From the NCBI GenBank assembly GCA_035276765.1, contig DATELH010000002.1, positions 124,001 through 188,000 of the forward strand: 64,000 nt of DNA, given 5' to 3'. How positions within the stretch are numbered: the first letter of the stretch is position 1; every line of letters begins with the position of its first letter. Shown here piece after piece: positions 25,486-33,667 of the stretch. The position numbers were made by a program, and so were the translations under genes. Under the pieces are notes generated by a model that worked only from the letters and a program-made list of their open reading frames with translations, made no database searches and was not told where the DNA came from. This DNA is from DATASD01 sp035276765 (GTDB taxonomy: Bacteria > Patescibacteriota > Saccharimonadia > Saccharimonadales > UBA4665).

Positions 25486-26499
25486 ATGATTACAGTCGAA
25501 AATGCACGTAAGGCCCATGGTAGCAGAAAGGGGAATGCCATGGTAAAAATGGGCATTACCATCTATGGCTGCGGACCTGACGAAGCCATTTTATTCCGCG
25601 AGATTGCGGCGCGCTTCGGTGTTGCGCCAACCATTACGGAGGCGGCGATATCCGAGGCTAATATTGGACTGGCGTTTAGGAACCGCTGCATCAGCATCAG
25701 TCATAAAACGCAAGTCACCCACGCCATGCTCCGCGCGCTCAGCCAAGCCGGCGTAGAATACATTTCCACAAGAAGTGCCGGATACAACCATATTGACGTC
25801 GATTTTGCTCGACGTGTTGGCATTACTGTTGGAAACGTTGCGTATTCTCCCGATAGCGTGGCCGATTACACGCTCATGCTGATGTTGATGGCCTTACGCA
25901 ACGCAAAATCCATCATCAGCCGTGCAGAAGCGCATGATTTCAGGCTGAATGATGTCCGCGGCAAAGAATTACGCGACATGACGGTTGGGGTAATTGGAAC
26001 GGGGCGCATTGGCGCGGCGGTTATAGACCGGCTGCGAGGTTTTGGCTGTCGCATAGTGGCCTACGACCATCGTCCCAAAATTGCCGCCGAGTACGTTTCG
26101 CTTGATGAATTACTGCGCCAAAGCGACATTGTCACGCTCCATACGCCGCTCAACACGGAGACGCGCCACCTTTTGGACCGCAAGCGTATCGGGCAGATGA
26201 AGCGCGGCGCGTTTATCATCAATACCGGGCGCGGGGCACTGCTGGATACTGAGGCGCTGATTGCGGCGCTGGAAAGTGGTAGTTTGAGCGGCGCGGCGCT
26301 GGATGTGCTTGAAGGCGAAGAAGGAATTTTCTATGTAGATTACCGGCAAAAGCCAATTGCAAACAGCCTATTGCTCAGGCTACAAAAGCTGCCAAATGTG
26401 CTCCTGACGCCGCACGCCGCCTATTACACGGAGCACGCCCTGCGCGACATTGTTGAAAACACCATTGCCAATTGTTTAAACTTTGAAAGGAGAAAGTAA
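25486..26499 (+). CDS. vanH: VanH-type D-lactate dehydrogenase
   Basis: A 337-residue D-2-hydroxyacid dehydrogenase that would reduce pyruvate to D-lactate for the depsipeptide ligase. It follows VanH closely: GITIYGCGPDEA, YISTRSAGYNHID, GITVGNVAYSPDSVADYT, VGVIGTGRIG (NAD-binding), FIINTGRGALLD, GAALDVLEGEE and LTPHAAYYTEHALRD with the catalytic His. ATG 25486 is kept because AAAGGAGTA lies eight bases upstream, exactly as before vanX; ATG 25540 (AAAGGGG) would give the usual 319-322 residue length. The next gene starts two bases after the stop. Confidence 0.95.
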   Translation: MITVENARKAHGSRKGNAMVKMGITIYGCGPDEAILFREIAARFGVAPTITEAAISEANIGLAFRNRCISISHKTQVTHAMLRALSQAGVEYISTRSAGYNHIDVDFARRVGITVGNVAYSPDSVADYTLMLMLMALRNAKSIISRAEAHDFRLNDVRGKELRDMTVGVIGTGRIGAAVIDRLRGFGCRIVAYDHRPKIAAEYVSLDELLRQSDIVTLHTPLNTETRHLLDRKRIGQMKRGAFIINTGRGALLDTEALIAALESGSLSGAALDVLEGEEGIFYVDYRQKPIANSLLLRLQKLPNVLLTPHAAYYTEHALRDIVENTIANCLNFERRK

Positions 26500-26500
26500 C

Positions 26501-27547
26501 ATGGACAAACTAAAAATCGCAATCATATTCGGTGGTTGTGGCGAAGAACATCCCGTCTCGGTTAAATCTGCGGGCGAGGTTGCAAAAAACCTCGACACCG
26601 AAAAGTACGAACCGTTTTATATCGGGATTACGAAAGATGGTGCATGGAAACTTTGCGACGGTCCAAGCGCAAACTGGGAAAACAGTGGCCGCCCAGCCAT
26701 TCTCTCGCCAGACCAGAGCGTACACGGGTTGCTCGTGCTGGAACAGGGAGCATACAAAACGATTCCATTGGATGTGGTTCTGCCTGTTTTGCACGGCAAA
26801 CAAGGCGAGGACGGCGCGATACAAGGCTTGCTGGAGCTTTCCGGCATCCCTTACGCGGGTTGCGATATCCAAAGTTCAGCGCTGTGTATGGACAAATCCC
26901 TTGCCTATACTGTGGTGAGAAACGCGGGGATAGCCACTCCTAACTTCTGGATTATTATGGCTGGCGATAATCCTAACGGCGACCGGTTTACGTATCCTGT
27001 TTTTGTAAAGCCTGCTCGTTCGGGATCATCCTTTGGTGTTAGCAAAGTAAGCCGAAAAGAAGAGCTGCAGAACGCCGTGGAAACCGCGAGGCAGTACGAC
27101 ACAAAAGTTTTAGTGGAAGAAGCGGTTGTTGGTAGCGAAGTTGGTTGTGCAGTGCTCGGCAACGGTTCGGACCTCATGGTAGGCGAGCCAGACCAAATTA
27201 CCCTGTCGCACGGTTTCTTCAGGATTCACCAAGAAGATAACCCTGAAAGCGGTTCCGAAAATTCTAGCATAACAGTTCCCGCTAACATTTCGACCGAGGC
27301 CCGCACGCTCGTACAAAAGACGGCAAAAGCCATTTATAGCGCCCTTGGGTGTCGGGGGCTTTCGCGGGTGGACATGTTCCTGAAGGAAGACGGCACCGTC
27401 ATGTTGAACGAGGTCAACACCTTGCCCGGCATGACGTCATACAGCCGTTATCCACGAATGATGGCCGCCGCCGGCTTGCCATTTACGGAAGTAATCGATC
27501 GGATTGTGGCATTGGCAATGGAGAAAAAAGACCATGGAAATGCTTAA
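26501..27547 (+). CDS. vanA: D-alanine--D-lactate ligase, VanA/VanB type
   Basis: A 348-residue ATP-grasp ligase that joins D-Ala to D-lactate, making the wall precursor end that vancomycin binds poorly. VanA hallmarks are dense: FGGCGEEHPVSVKSA, YIGITKDG, LHGKQGEDGAIQGL, CDIQSSALCMDKS, KPARSGSSFGV, GSEVGCAVLGN, LGCRGLSRVDMFL and NEVNTLPGMTSYSRYPRMMAAAGL. His243 in FFRIHQE corresponds to VanA His244 of the omega loop, which sets D-lactate over D-Ala preference. ATG 26501 follows AAAGGAG. It overlaps murF by 14 bases. Confidence 0.96.
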   Translation: MDKLKIAIIFGGCGEEHPVSVKSAGEVAKNLDTEKYEPFYIGITKDGAWKLCDGPSANWENSGRPAILSPDQSVHGLLVLEQGAYKTIPLDVVLPVLHGKQGEDGAIQGLLELSGIPYAGCDIQSSALCMDKSLAYTVVRNAGIATPNFWIIMAGDNPNGDRFTYPVFVKPARSGSSFGVSKVSRKEELQNAVETARQYDTKVLVEEAVVGSEVGCAVLGNGSDLMVGEPDQITLSHGFFRIHQEDNPESGSENSSITVPANISTEARTLVQKTAKAIYSALGCRGLSRVDMFLKEDGTVMLNEVNTLPGMTSYSRYPRMMAAAGLPFTEVIDRIVALAMEKKDHGNA

Positions 27548-28808
27548 ACGGTTCGGCAAATCTTTCATTTGTACCATCCTGGAGACGCAAGTTAAGAGTT
27601 TGCGCAAACACCATCAGTTCAAGCTCATTGCGGTTGCTGGTAGTATTGGGAAGACTTCAACCAAGCTTGCGATTGCCGAAACCCTGGCCGCCGGCCATTC
27701 GGTGCGCTACCAGAAAGGCAATTATAACGACCGGGCAACGGTGCCGCTCGTTGTATTTGGACACGATTTGCCCGGACTTTTCAACGTGCGCGCTTGGGCG
27801 AAGATTTTTTGGGCCAACCACAAAGCTATCCATGGCTCCTATCCGTATGATTACGTGATTGTTGAGCTCGGCACGGACGGCCCGGGCCAGATGGCGGTCT
27901 TCGACTACCTACACCCAGACCTGTCCGTCGTAACCGCGCTTACGCCCGAACACATGGAGTATTTTGGCACACTGGACGCTGTCATTGCCGAAGAGCTGAG
28001 CGTTTTACAGTACTCCAAACAAGTGCTTATCAATATTGATGACTCGCCGGCACAATTTCTCAAAGGCAAACAGTTCGTGAGTTATAGTTTGGATAAAAAG
28101 GCCGACTACCGCGCACATGCCTGGCAACAGCGCGAGCTGGAGTACGGCGATGTTACCGTTTTGTTGCCAGATGGTGCCAAGCTGGAGGCTAAATCGGCAA
28201 TAGTTGGCCGGCAGGGCGTTAAAATTACGTTGGCCGCCGCAGCGACCGCACACATTGTGGGCTTACCCGACGGCGACATCGCAAAAGGGCTGGCACATAT
28301 CAAACCATTTGCTGGCCGCATGCAGATTTTGGATGGTTTGAAGAGCAGCATACTTATTGATGACACCTACAACGCCAGCCCGCTCGCGGTTGAGGCGGCA
28401 CTCGACGTACTGTATGGCGTAGAGGCGCCGCAGCGCATAGCAATCCTGGGCAGCATGAATCAAATGGGCGACTATAGTCCTGAGGCTCATCGCGAAGTCG
28501 GCGATTACTGCAACGCCGCAAAACTGGACCTCGTCGTTACCATCGGGTCGGATGCCGAAAAATACCTGGCTCCTGCCGCCCGGGAAGCGGGTTGTGAGGT
28601 AAAAAGTTTTTCGAGTCCATACCAGGCTGGCAAATTCGTTAAGGACCGGCTCAAAGAAGGTGGTATTATATTGGCCGAGGGCTCGCAAGATGGCGTTTAT
28701 GCCGAAGAAGCCCTAAAAACCTTACTCAAAAATCCCAAAGACCAGACCAGGCTGGTTCGCCAATCAGCCCACTGGATGAAGATAAAACGCAGACAATTTT
28801 CGGACTAA
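27534..28808 (+). CDS. murF: MurF-like UDP-MurNAc-tripeptide ligase in the van operon
   Basis: A 424-residue Mur ligase that would add the terminal dipeptide or depsipeptide to UDP-MurNAc-tripeptide. The ATP loop is VAGSIGKTSTK (about 40-50); MurF-type DDTYNASPLAVEAAL, LGSMNQMGDYS and GSQDGVYAEEAL follow. MurF's usual N-terminal uridine-binding domain is short, so the protein is slightly under family length. It starts inside the ligase gene, which means tight coupling. The position after vanHA implies a version adapted to D-Ala-D-Lac; similar vanHAX-linked murF copies are known in some glycopeptide-producing actinomycetes. Confidence 0.88.
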   Translation: MEMLKRFGKSFICTILETQVKSLRKHHQFKLIAVAGSIGKTSTKLAIAETLAAGHSVRYQKGNYNDRATVPLVVFGHDLPGLFNVRAWAKIFWANHKAIHGSYPYDYVIVELGTDGPGQMAVFDYLHPDLSVVTALTPEHMEYFGTLDAVIAEELSVLQYSKQVLINIDDSPAQFLKGKQFVSYSLDKKADYRAHAWQQRELEYGDVTVLLPDGAKLEAKSAIVGRQGVKITLAAAATAHIVGLPDGDIAKGLAHIKPFAGRMQILDGLKSSILIDDTYNASPLAVEAALDVLYGVEAPQRIAILGSMNQMGDYSPEAHREVGDYCNAAKLDLVVTIGSDAEKYLAPAAREAGCEVKSFSSPYQAGKFVKDRLKEGGIILAEGSQDGVYAEEALKTLLKNPKDQTRLVRQSAHWMKIKRRQFSD

Positions 28809-28838
28809 TACGACATCGGGCAAGCCAAAGGAGCGGAT

Positions 28839-30005
28839 ATGAAAATAGTAATGACGGGCGGTGGCTCGGGCGGGCATATCACCCCGATCCTTGCAGTCGC
28901 GCACGAAGTAAAAAAACGAGAGCCGTCGGCACAGGTTATATACATCGGCCAAAAGGGCGACAAGTTTGCCAGCATCGTGGCCGAGCATGAGGTGATCGAC
29001 GGCGCATATACGGTGCGGGCGGGCAAGTTCCGACGGTATCACGGCCTGGGGTTAAAGCAGGTGCTTGATGTGCCGACGATAGCCAAAAACTTGCGTGATG
29101 CTTTTTTCGTGTTGGTGGGTCTTTGGCAAAGCTTTTGGTTGCTTGGCAAACTCAAACCGGACGTTGTTTTTTGTAAGGGTGGTTTTGTGGGCGTGCCAGT
29201 TGGGCTGGCGGCGGCGCTTCGGCGTATTCCGTATGTGACGCACGATTCCGACGCTGTGCCGGGGCTCGCAAACCGCATCATCGCCAGGTGGGCTAAAGCT
29301 CATGCCGTGGCGCTTTCGCCCGAGCTGTACCCATATCCCAAAGATGAAACGTTCGATGTTGGAGTACCTGTTTCGCATCAATTCCAATCTGTTACCCCTG
29401 AGCTCCAGGCCAGCTATAGGCGTGAGCTTGGGTTGGAGAAATTCGACCAAGTGGTGTTTGTGACGGGCGGTGGCTTGGGCGCGGGCCGCATTAATAACGC
29501 CATGGCCGCAAGCGCTGGCGAACTGCTTGCAGCTTTCCCGAAACTTTGTATTGTGCACACTGCAGGACATCAGCATGAGGCGGCCGCCAGTGCGGCGTAC
29601 ACAAAGCTGTTATCGCCAGAGGCGCGGGCAAGGGTGATTGTGCGTGATTACGCTAGCGATCTATACCGCTATAGCGGCGCTGCGGACGTAGTGGTGGCTC
29701 GCGGCGGAGCAACCAGTTTTGCTGAATTTGCGCAGCAAGGCAGGGCTTGCATTATCATACCTGCAACGCAGCTTGTTGGCGACCACCAGACTAAAAACGC
29801 TTTAGCCTATGCCGCCAAAAAAGCGATAATACTTTTGGATGAGGGGCGTTTGCAAACCGACCCGACTGAGCTGGGTCGGGTGGTAGACGACCTATTGCAG
29901 CACTCTGCCAAGCGGACAGAACTGGTTAAAAATATCCAGGCTTTTGCCCGTCCGAATGCGGCCCGCGACTTGGCGGAGCTTATTATCCGTTTTGCGGCCC
30001 GATAA
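28839..30005 (+). CDS. murG: MurG-like UDP-GlcNAc:lipid I transferase
   Basis: A 388-residue GT28 glycosyltransferase that turns lipid I into lipid II at the membrane face. GGGSGGHITPILAVAHEV opens the first Rossmann half, and FCKGGFVGVPVGLAAAL with HDSDAVPGLANR are donor/acceptor features of MurG. The second half has VTGGGLGAGRIN and VARGGATSFAEFAQQGRACIIIPATQLVGDHQTKNA. It starts 30 bases after murF with a weak Shine-Dalgarno (AAAGGAGCG). MurG is normally in the division cluster; its place in a van operon is unusual. Its last 23 bases overlap vanX on the other strand. Confidence 0.92.
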   Translation: MKIVMTGGGSGGHITPILAVAHEVKKREPSAQVIYIGQKGDKFASIVAEHEVIDGAYTVRAGKFRRYHGLGLKQVLDVPTIAKNLRDAFFVLVGLWQSFWLLGKLKPDVVFCKGGFVGVPVGLAAALRRIPYVTHDSDAVPGLANRIIARWAKAHAVALSPELYPYPKDETFDVGVPVSHQFQSVTPELQASYRRELGLEKFDQVVFVTGGGLGAGRINNAMAASAGELLAAFPKLCIVHTAGHQHEAAASAAYTKLLSPEARARVIVRDYASDLYRYSGAADVVVARGGATSFAEFAQQGRACIIIPATQLVGDHQTKNALAYAAKKAIILLDEGRLQTDPTELGRVVDDLLQHSAKRTELVKNIQAFARPNAARDLAELIIRFAAR

Positions 30006-31005
30006 CTTCTGTTGGCCAAACGTTCGTTACTTTTTTTGGGTCGTCCGCGTTTTCGACGTGCAGCGCTTTGTGGTAGAGTCTTTGCCTGAGCTTCTCATGG
30101 GCAACGTTCTGGGCGCTAAAAGTGGCAGTGCCGTAGGTGGCTTTAGCCAATCCCGCTGCCGCTGCGCCCATTTGAGATTCTGGCGCGTTAAAATGCCACC
30201 ACTCGTCTTTGTACGGCTGCATGCCGGCCTGCGTCATTACAGCGTAAAGGAGCTGGCGATTTTTGCGGGCCTCGGCTTCTTCCGCGGCCAAGGGAATGCC
30301 CTTTGCCGCCCGCTTTTCAAAGTAAGCAATTGCCGCCCATTCCCCACCATGGTCAAACGCGGTGCCAAAATTAAGCATCTTGGCATACCGGCGCACAATC
30401 GCTGATTTTTGTATTTCAAGCACGACCCGACTTTTATCGCTTAAACGCTCATCTGCCAACCGACCATCAATGCGACTTAGCCTTGCCAACAGTCCAAGGG
30501 GTAGTTTTACAATGGCAAGATCCACGGCACCGCCCGTATTATGCGGCGAAGGCCGAGTCGGATCCGAAGATGGAATCGAAACATATTTTTGCGTCTCCGC
30601 ATCAAGCTCATCCTCGCTCATATCTGGACGTTGTAGATGCAGCTGGCTACGATAAAAGCGAAAAAGCGAATCTTGTACTTCGAGCGGCCGGTACGCGTCA
30701 AACACGAGCAACCGGCAGCCCTCGGGCAGGAGCTGCTGCGCCTGCAACAACCGCTTGGCCACCCCTTCGCGCACAAACACAGACAGCAGAGAACCTTCCA
30801 GCCGCTTTTTGCCCAGGTAAGGGGAGCTATCGTGTTCGCCAAAATAAACAGAAGAGGTCAATATGGTGCCCATCTCCGTTGTATAGGCGCCAAGCGGGAC
30901 GAGCGGCTCCGGCTTTGCTGTTATTTTAATAGCCTTCCAGCCATCAATGTCACCAGCATTTAGTGGAATTTGTGCGTGGAAATCTCTTTTGCGATTTGTA
31001 GCCAT
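29983..31005 (-). CDS. vanX: VanX-type D-Ala-D-Ala dipeptidase (M15D), long form
   Basis: A 340-residue zinc dipeptidase expected to destroy D-Ala-D-Ala so only depsipeptide precursors remain. Active-site residues are all present: Arg106 (FDAYRPLE), zinc ligands His155 and Asp162 (SPHNTGGAVDL), Glu268 and zinc ligand His271 (DEWWHF), with the same internal spacing as VanX. It is about 140 residues longer than enterococcal VanX, with extra sequence at the N-terminus, between the zinc motifs and at the C-terminus. No signal peptide is seen, which fits VanX (cytoplasmic) rather than VanY. ATG 31005 follows AAAAGGAGTA. It is convergent with the rest of the operon but shares its operator. Confidence 0.9.
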   Translation of the reverse strand: MATNRKRDFHAQIPLNAGDIDGWKAIKITAKPEPLVPLGAYTTEMGTILTSSVYFGEHDSSPYLGKKRLEGSLLSVFVREGVAKRLLQAQQLLPEGCRLLVFDAYRPLEVQDSLFRFYRSQLHLQRPDMSEDELDAETQKYVSIPSSDPTRPSPHNTGGAVDLAIVKLPLGLLARLSRIDGRLADERLSDKSRVVLEIQKSAIVRRYAKMLNFGTAFDHGGEWAAIAYFEKRAAKGIPLAAEEAEARKNRQLLYAVMTQAGMQPYKDEWWHFNAPESQMGAAAAGLAKATYGTATFSAQNVAHEKLRQRLYHKALHVENADDPKKVTNVWPTEVIGPQNG

Positions 31006-31039
31006 GCGATAGATACTCCTTTTCCCACCAAGATGCCAC

Positions 31040-31065
31040 TCACATGTGAAGTGAATATGAATTTG
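31040..31065 (-). promoter_or_regulatory. VanR operator of vanX
   Basis: On the minus strand the site reads TTCATATT-CAC-TTCACATG (from 31061), the same tandem repeat with 11-base pitch as before vanH. Over 26 bases it matches the vanH copy at 21 positions. The distance from the first repeat to the ATG is 56 bases here and 58 before vanH, and both have AAAGGAGTA eight bases before the start. Confidence 0.72.
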
Positions 31066-31109
31066 CCGAGGCAGATTAAATTTAGATGGTAGCCAGAATA
31101 CAGAAATGT

Positions 31110-31162
31110 TTGACAAGCTACCGAAGAAGCGTAACATACAAGTATGATATGTAATACAAGTA
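31110..31162 (+). promoter_or_regulatory. promoter and direct repeats before the AbrB-type gene
   Basis: TTGACA (31110-31115) stands 17 bases before AACATA. Two exact copies of ATACAAGTA (31136-31144 and 31154-31162) follow, 18 bases apart, the first also part of a CATAC-AA-GTATG palindrome. They end 13 bases before the AbrB-type start and are probably its autoregulatory sites. Confidence 0.45.
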
Positions 31163-31175
31163 AGGCATAAGAAAT

Positions 31176-31436
31176 ATGAAACCAAGCGATCCAACTGAGC
31201 ACGCTCGATTTTACGGGTCGGCCACTGTCGGCTCGAAAGGACAAGTTGTCGTACCTGCAGAAGCAAGAAAAGAACTCGGCTTGCAAGAAGGGGATAAAGT
31301 CGTCATTGTACGGGCTCCACTTGGGGAGGGCATAATGCTTATAAAAGCCGAATTGTTCGAGGCGATGATTAATAAGATGCAATCACACTTAACAAGTGTT
31401 GCCGGCCTTCTAAAAAATACAGAGGATAAGCAGTAA
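31176..31436 (+). CDS. AbrB/SpoVT-family DNA-binding regulator
   Basis: An 86-residue protein with a swapped-hairpin AbrB domain at about 13-55: ATVGSKGQVVVPAEARKELGLQEGDKVVI in outline, followed by a hydrophobic C-terminal helix (FEAMINKMQSHL). ATG 31176 has no strong Shine-Dalgarno. Its stop TAA overlaps the start of the transporter gene (TAATG), so the two are coupled and the regulator probably controls transporter expression, in the manner of many efflux operons. Confidence 0.88.
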   Translation: MKPSDPTEHARFYGSATVGSKGQVVVPAEARKELGLQEGDKVVIVRAPLGEGIMLIKAELFEAMINKMQSHLTSVAGLLKNTEDKQ

Positions 31437-33592
31437 TGGCTGGCTTGGCCCGCTGGTGCTACCGGCATTGTTTTATTGTTATCGCGCTCTGGATTGTTTT
31501 GCTTTTAGGCACGGCTGGGGCTAGTAAAATTATTGGCACGGGTTATTCCAACAGTTTTTCACTTCCAAGCACCGACTCTACCAAAGCGCTCGATTTGCTC
31601 AAGACCGTTTCACCTACCGCTACCGGCTCTAGCGACACAATAGTTTGGCATGTTAACGAAGGCTCTGTACGCGATGCTGACGTTAAGCAACGGGCTATGG
31701 ATATGCTGGATAAAGTGGCACATGTGGCGCAAGTAGCGTCAGTCGATAGTCCGTACGAACCGCGAGGCGCGCTACAAATCAGCAAAGACGGCAAAACCGC
31801 CTATGCCAATGTCTCGTTCAGTGTTAGCGCCCAGAACCTCAATAAAGACAATGTAAAACAGGTGATCTCCACGGCTCAAGCGGCCCGCACGAGCAACTTA
31901 CAGATAGAATTGGGAGGCCAGGACATTCAGGTTTCCCGGCAGGCCCAGGCCTCTTCGTCTGAAGCAATCGGTGTATTGGCTGCAGCCATCGTACTGTTCA
32001 TAGCCTTCGGGTCGCTCTTTGCTACCTTGGTGCCACTCATTACGGCTTTGATGGCGCTTGGTGTGGGCATCAGCAGCATTGGCTTGTTGTCGAAGCTCAT
32101 CAGCGTTTCGTCCTTCTCCCCTACGCTCGGGGCACTTATTGGGCTTGGCGTAGGTATTGATTACGCGTTGTTTGTCATCACCCGGCACCGGTCTAATCTT
32201 AATGCCGGCCTTTTACCGGAAGAATCGACGGCCAAGGCCCTCAACACGGCTGGTCGGGCGGTACTGTTTGCCGGCGTCGCGGTGAGCGTAGCTTTACTGG
32301 GGTTATTAGTGTTGCGCATCAGTTTCTTGAGCGGGGTTGGCATAGCAGCGGCCGTTATAGTCGTGCTTTCCGTGCTGGCCGCCTCAACGCTACTCCCGGC
32401 GTTGTTTGGCGTATTTCGAATGCGTGTACTGTCACGTAAGCAACGCCGCAACCTGCGCGACAACGGGCCGGTTACTGAAGAGATAACTACCGGCCTTTGG
32501 GCTCGCAACGCTGCCTTTGTACAGAGGCGGAGGGGAGCGATTATAGTGGTGTCGGTGGCTGTTATTGGGGTTTTGCTTATTCCATACTTCTCTCTTCGAC
32601 TTGGTTCTTCCGACGCTGGTAACGACCCGGCTAACACCACTACCCGAAAAGCCTACGACATGCTGGCTAGTGGCTTCGGCCCTGGCTTTAATGGCCCGTT
32701 GCAGCTCGTGGGCGACGTCAGCTCACCGGACAAGCAGGCCGCATTCGCAAGGGTTGCCGAGACTGTCAAGACGACGCCGGGTGTTGCCGAAATCCAGGCC
32801 TTTCCGTTGACGCCTGAGTCTAGGGTAGGAATCATGCAAGTGGTGCCCACGACTTCACCAGAGTCAAAGGAAACCAACGATCTTATCAATAATTTGCGTG
32901 ACAACGTGCTACCGAAAGCCGAAGCGGACTCCGGCCTCCACGTGTACGTCGGTGGCATAACAGCCATATTTAGCGATTTCGCAGATGTCATAAACAGTAA
33001 ATTACCGTTGTTCTTGCTCATTGTTATCGGCTTCGGCTTTCTGATTCTAATGGTCGCTTTTCGAAGCTTGGTGGTGCCCTTTACCGCCGCCGTCATGAAC
33101 GTATTGGCCGCCGGAGCAGCCTTTGGAGTGGTAGTGGCAGTGTTCCAGTACGGTTGGGGATCGGGAATCCTGCACACTGGCGGCGCCGGGCCCGTTGAAG
33201 CCTTCCTGCCGGTGATGATGTTGGCAATATTGTTCGGACTTTCAATGGATTATCAGGTATTTCTGGTGAGCCGCATGCACGAGGAATGGGTACACGGCAA
33301 AGACAACAAAAAGGCTGTCCGCATTGGCCAAGCTGAAACCGGCCGGGTTATTACAGCTGCCGCCTCGATCATGATCTTGGTATTCGGGTCATTCGTATTC
33401 GGCGGACAAAGAATTATTGCTGAGTTCGGCATCGGCCTCGCTGCCGCGGTTCTGATCGACGCCTTTATTTTGCGTAACTTCCTCGTGCCGGCCATAATGC
33501 ACGTTTTAGGACGAAGGAACTGGTGGCTCCCGAAGTGGTTAGATCGCGCATTGCCACACTTAGCGGTCGAACCTGTCGAGGAACGAAAGTAA
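31436..33592 (+). CDS. MMPL-family RND transporter
   Basis: A 718-residue membrane protein with two MMPL halves. Each half starts with one membrane helix, then an external domain, then five helices. First half: helix at about 10-30, loop to about 170, and GLGVGIDYALFVITRH, the family hallmark. Second half: helix near 370 (VSVAVIGVLLIPYF), a loop, then LFGLSMDYQVFLVSRMHEEW. The paired GxxxDY motifs carry the proton-relay Asp residues. The family exports lipids, siderophores or drugs. Location beside the van locus and control by an AbrB-type protein suggest export of an envelope component or toxic compound. Confidence 0.92.
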   Translation: MAGLARWCYRHCFIVIALWIVLLLGTAGASKIIGTGYSNSFSLPSTDSTKALDLLKTVSPTATGSSDTIVWHVNEGSVRDADVKQRAMDMLDKVAHVAQVASVDSPYEPRGALQISKDGKTAYANVSFSVSAQNLNKDNVKQVISTAQAARTSNLQIELGGQDIQVSRQAQASSSEAIGVLAAAIVLFIAFGSLFATLVPLITALMALGVGISSIGLLSKLISVSSFSPTLGALIGLGVGIDYALFVITRHRSNLNAGLLPEESTAKALNTAGRAVLFAGVAVSVALLGLLVLRISFLSGVGIAAAVIVVLSVLAASTLLPALFGVFRMRVLSRKQRRNLRDNGPVTEEITTGLWARNAAFVQRRRGAIIVVSVAVIGVLLIPYFSLRLGSSDAGNDPANTTTRKAYDMLASGFGPGFNGPLQLVGDVSSPDKQAAFARVAETVKTTPGVAEIQAFPLTPESRVGIMQVVPTTSPESKETNDLINNLRDNVLPKAEADSGLHVYVGGITAIFSDFADVINSKLPLFLLIVIGFGFLILMVAFRSLVVPFTAAVMNVLAAGAAFGVVVAVFQYGWGSGILHTGGAGPVEAFLPVMMLAILFGLSMDYQVFLVSRMHEEWVHGKDNKKAVRIGQAETGRVITAAASIMILVFGSFVFGGQRIIAEFGIGLAAAVLIDAFILRNFLVPAIMHVLGRRNWWLPKWLDRALPHLAVEPVEERK

Positions 33593-33667
33593 AGTTCCTG
33601 CACGCGAAAACCTTGCCATCAATCGGTCGTCAGCTAAAATGAGTGGCAGTAGTGATAAACTATCTAC

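Noticed and set aside
25486..25540. Taking ATG 25540 as the only vanH start because of family length
   Set aside because: The ribosome-binding site and spacing before 25486 are identical to those before vanX, which favours the longer form; the shorter start remains possible.
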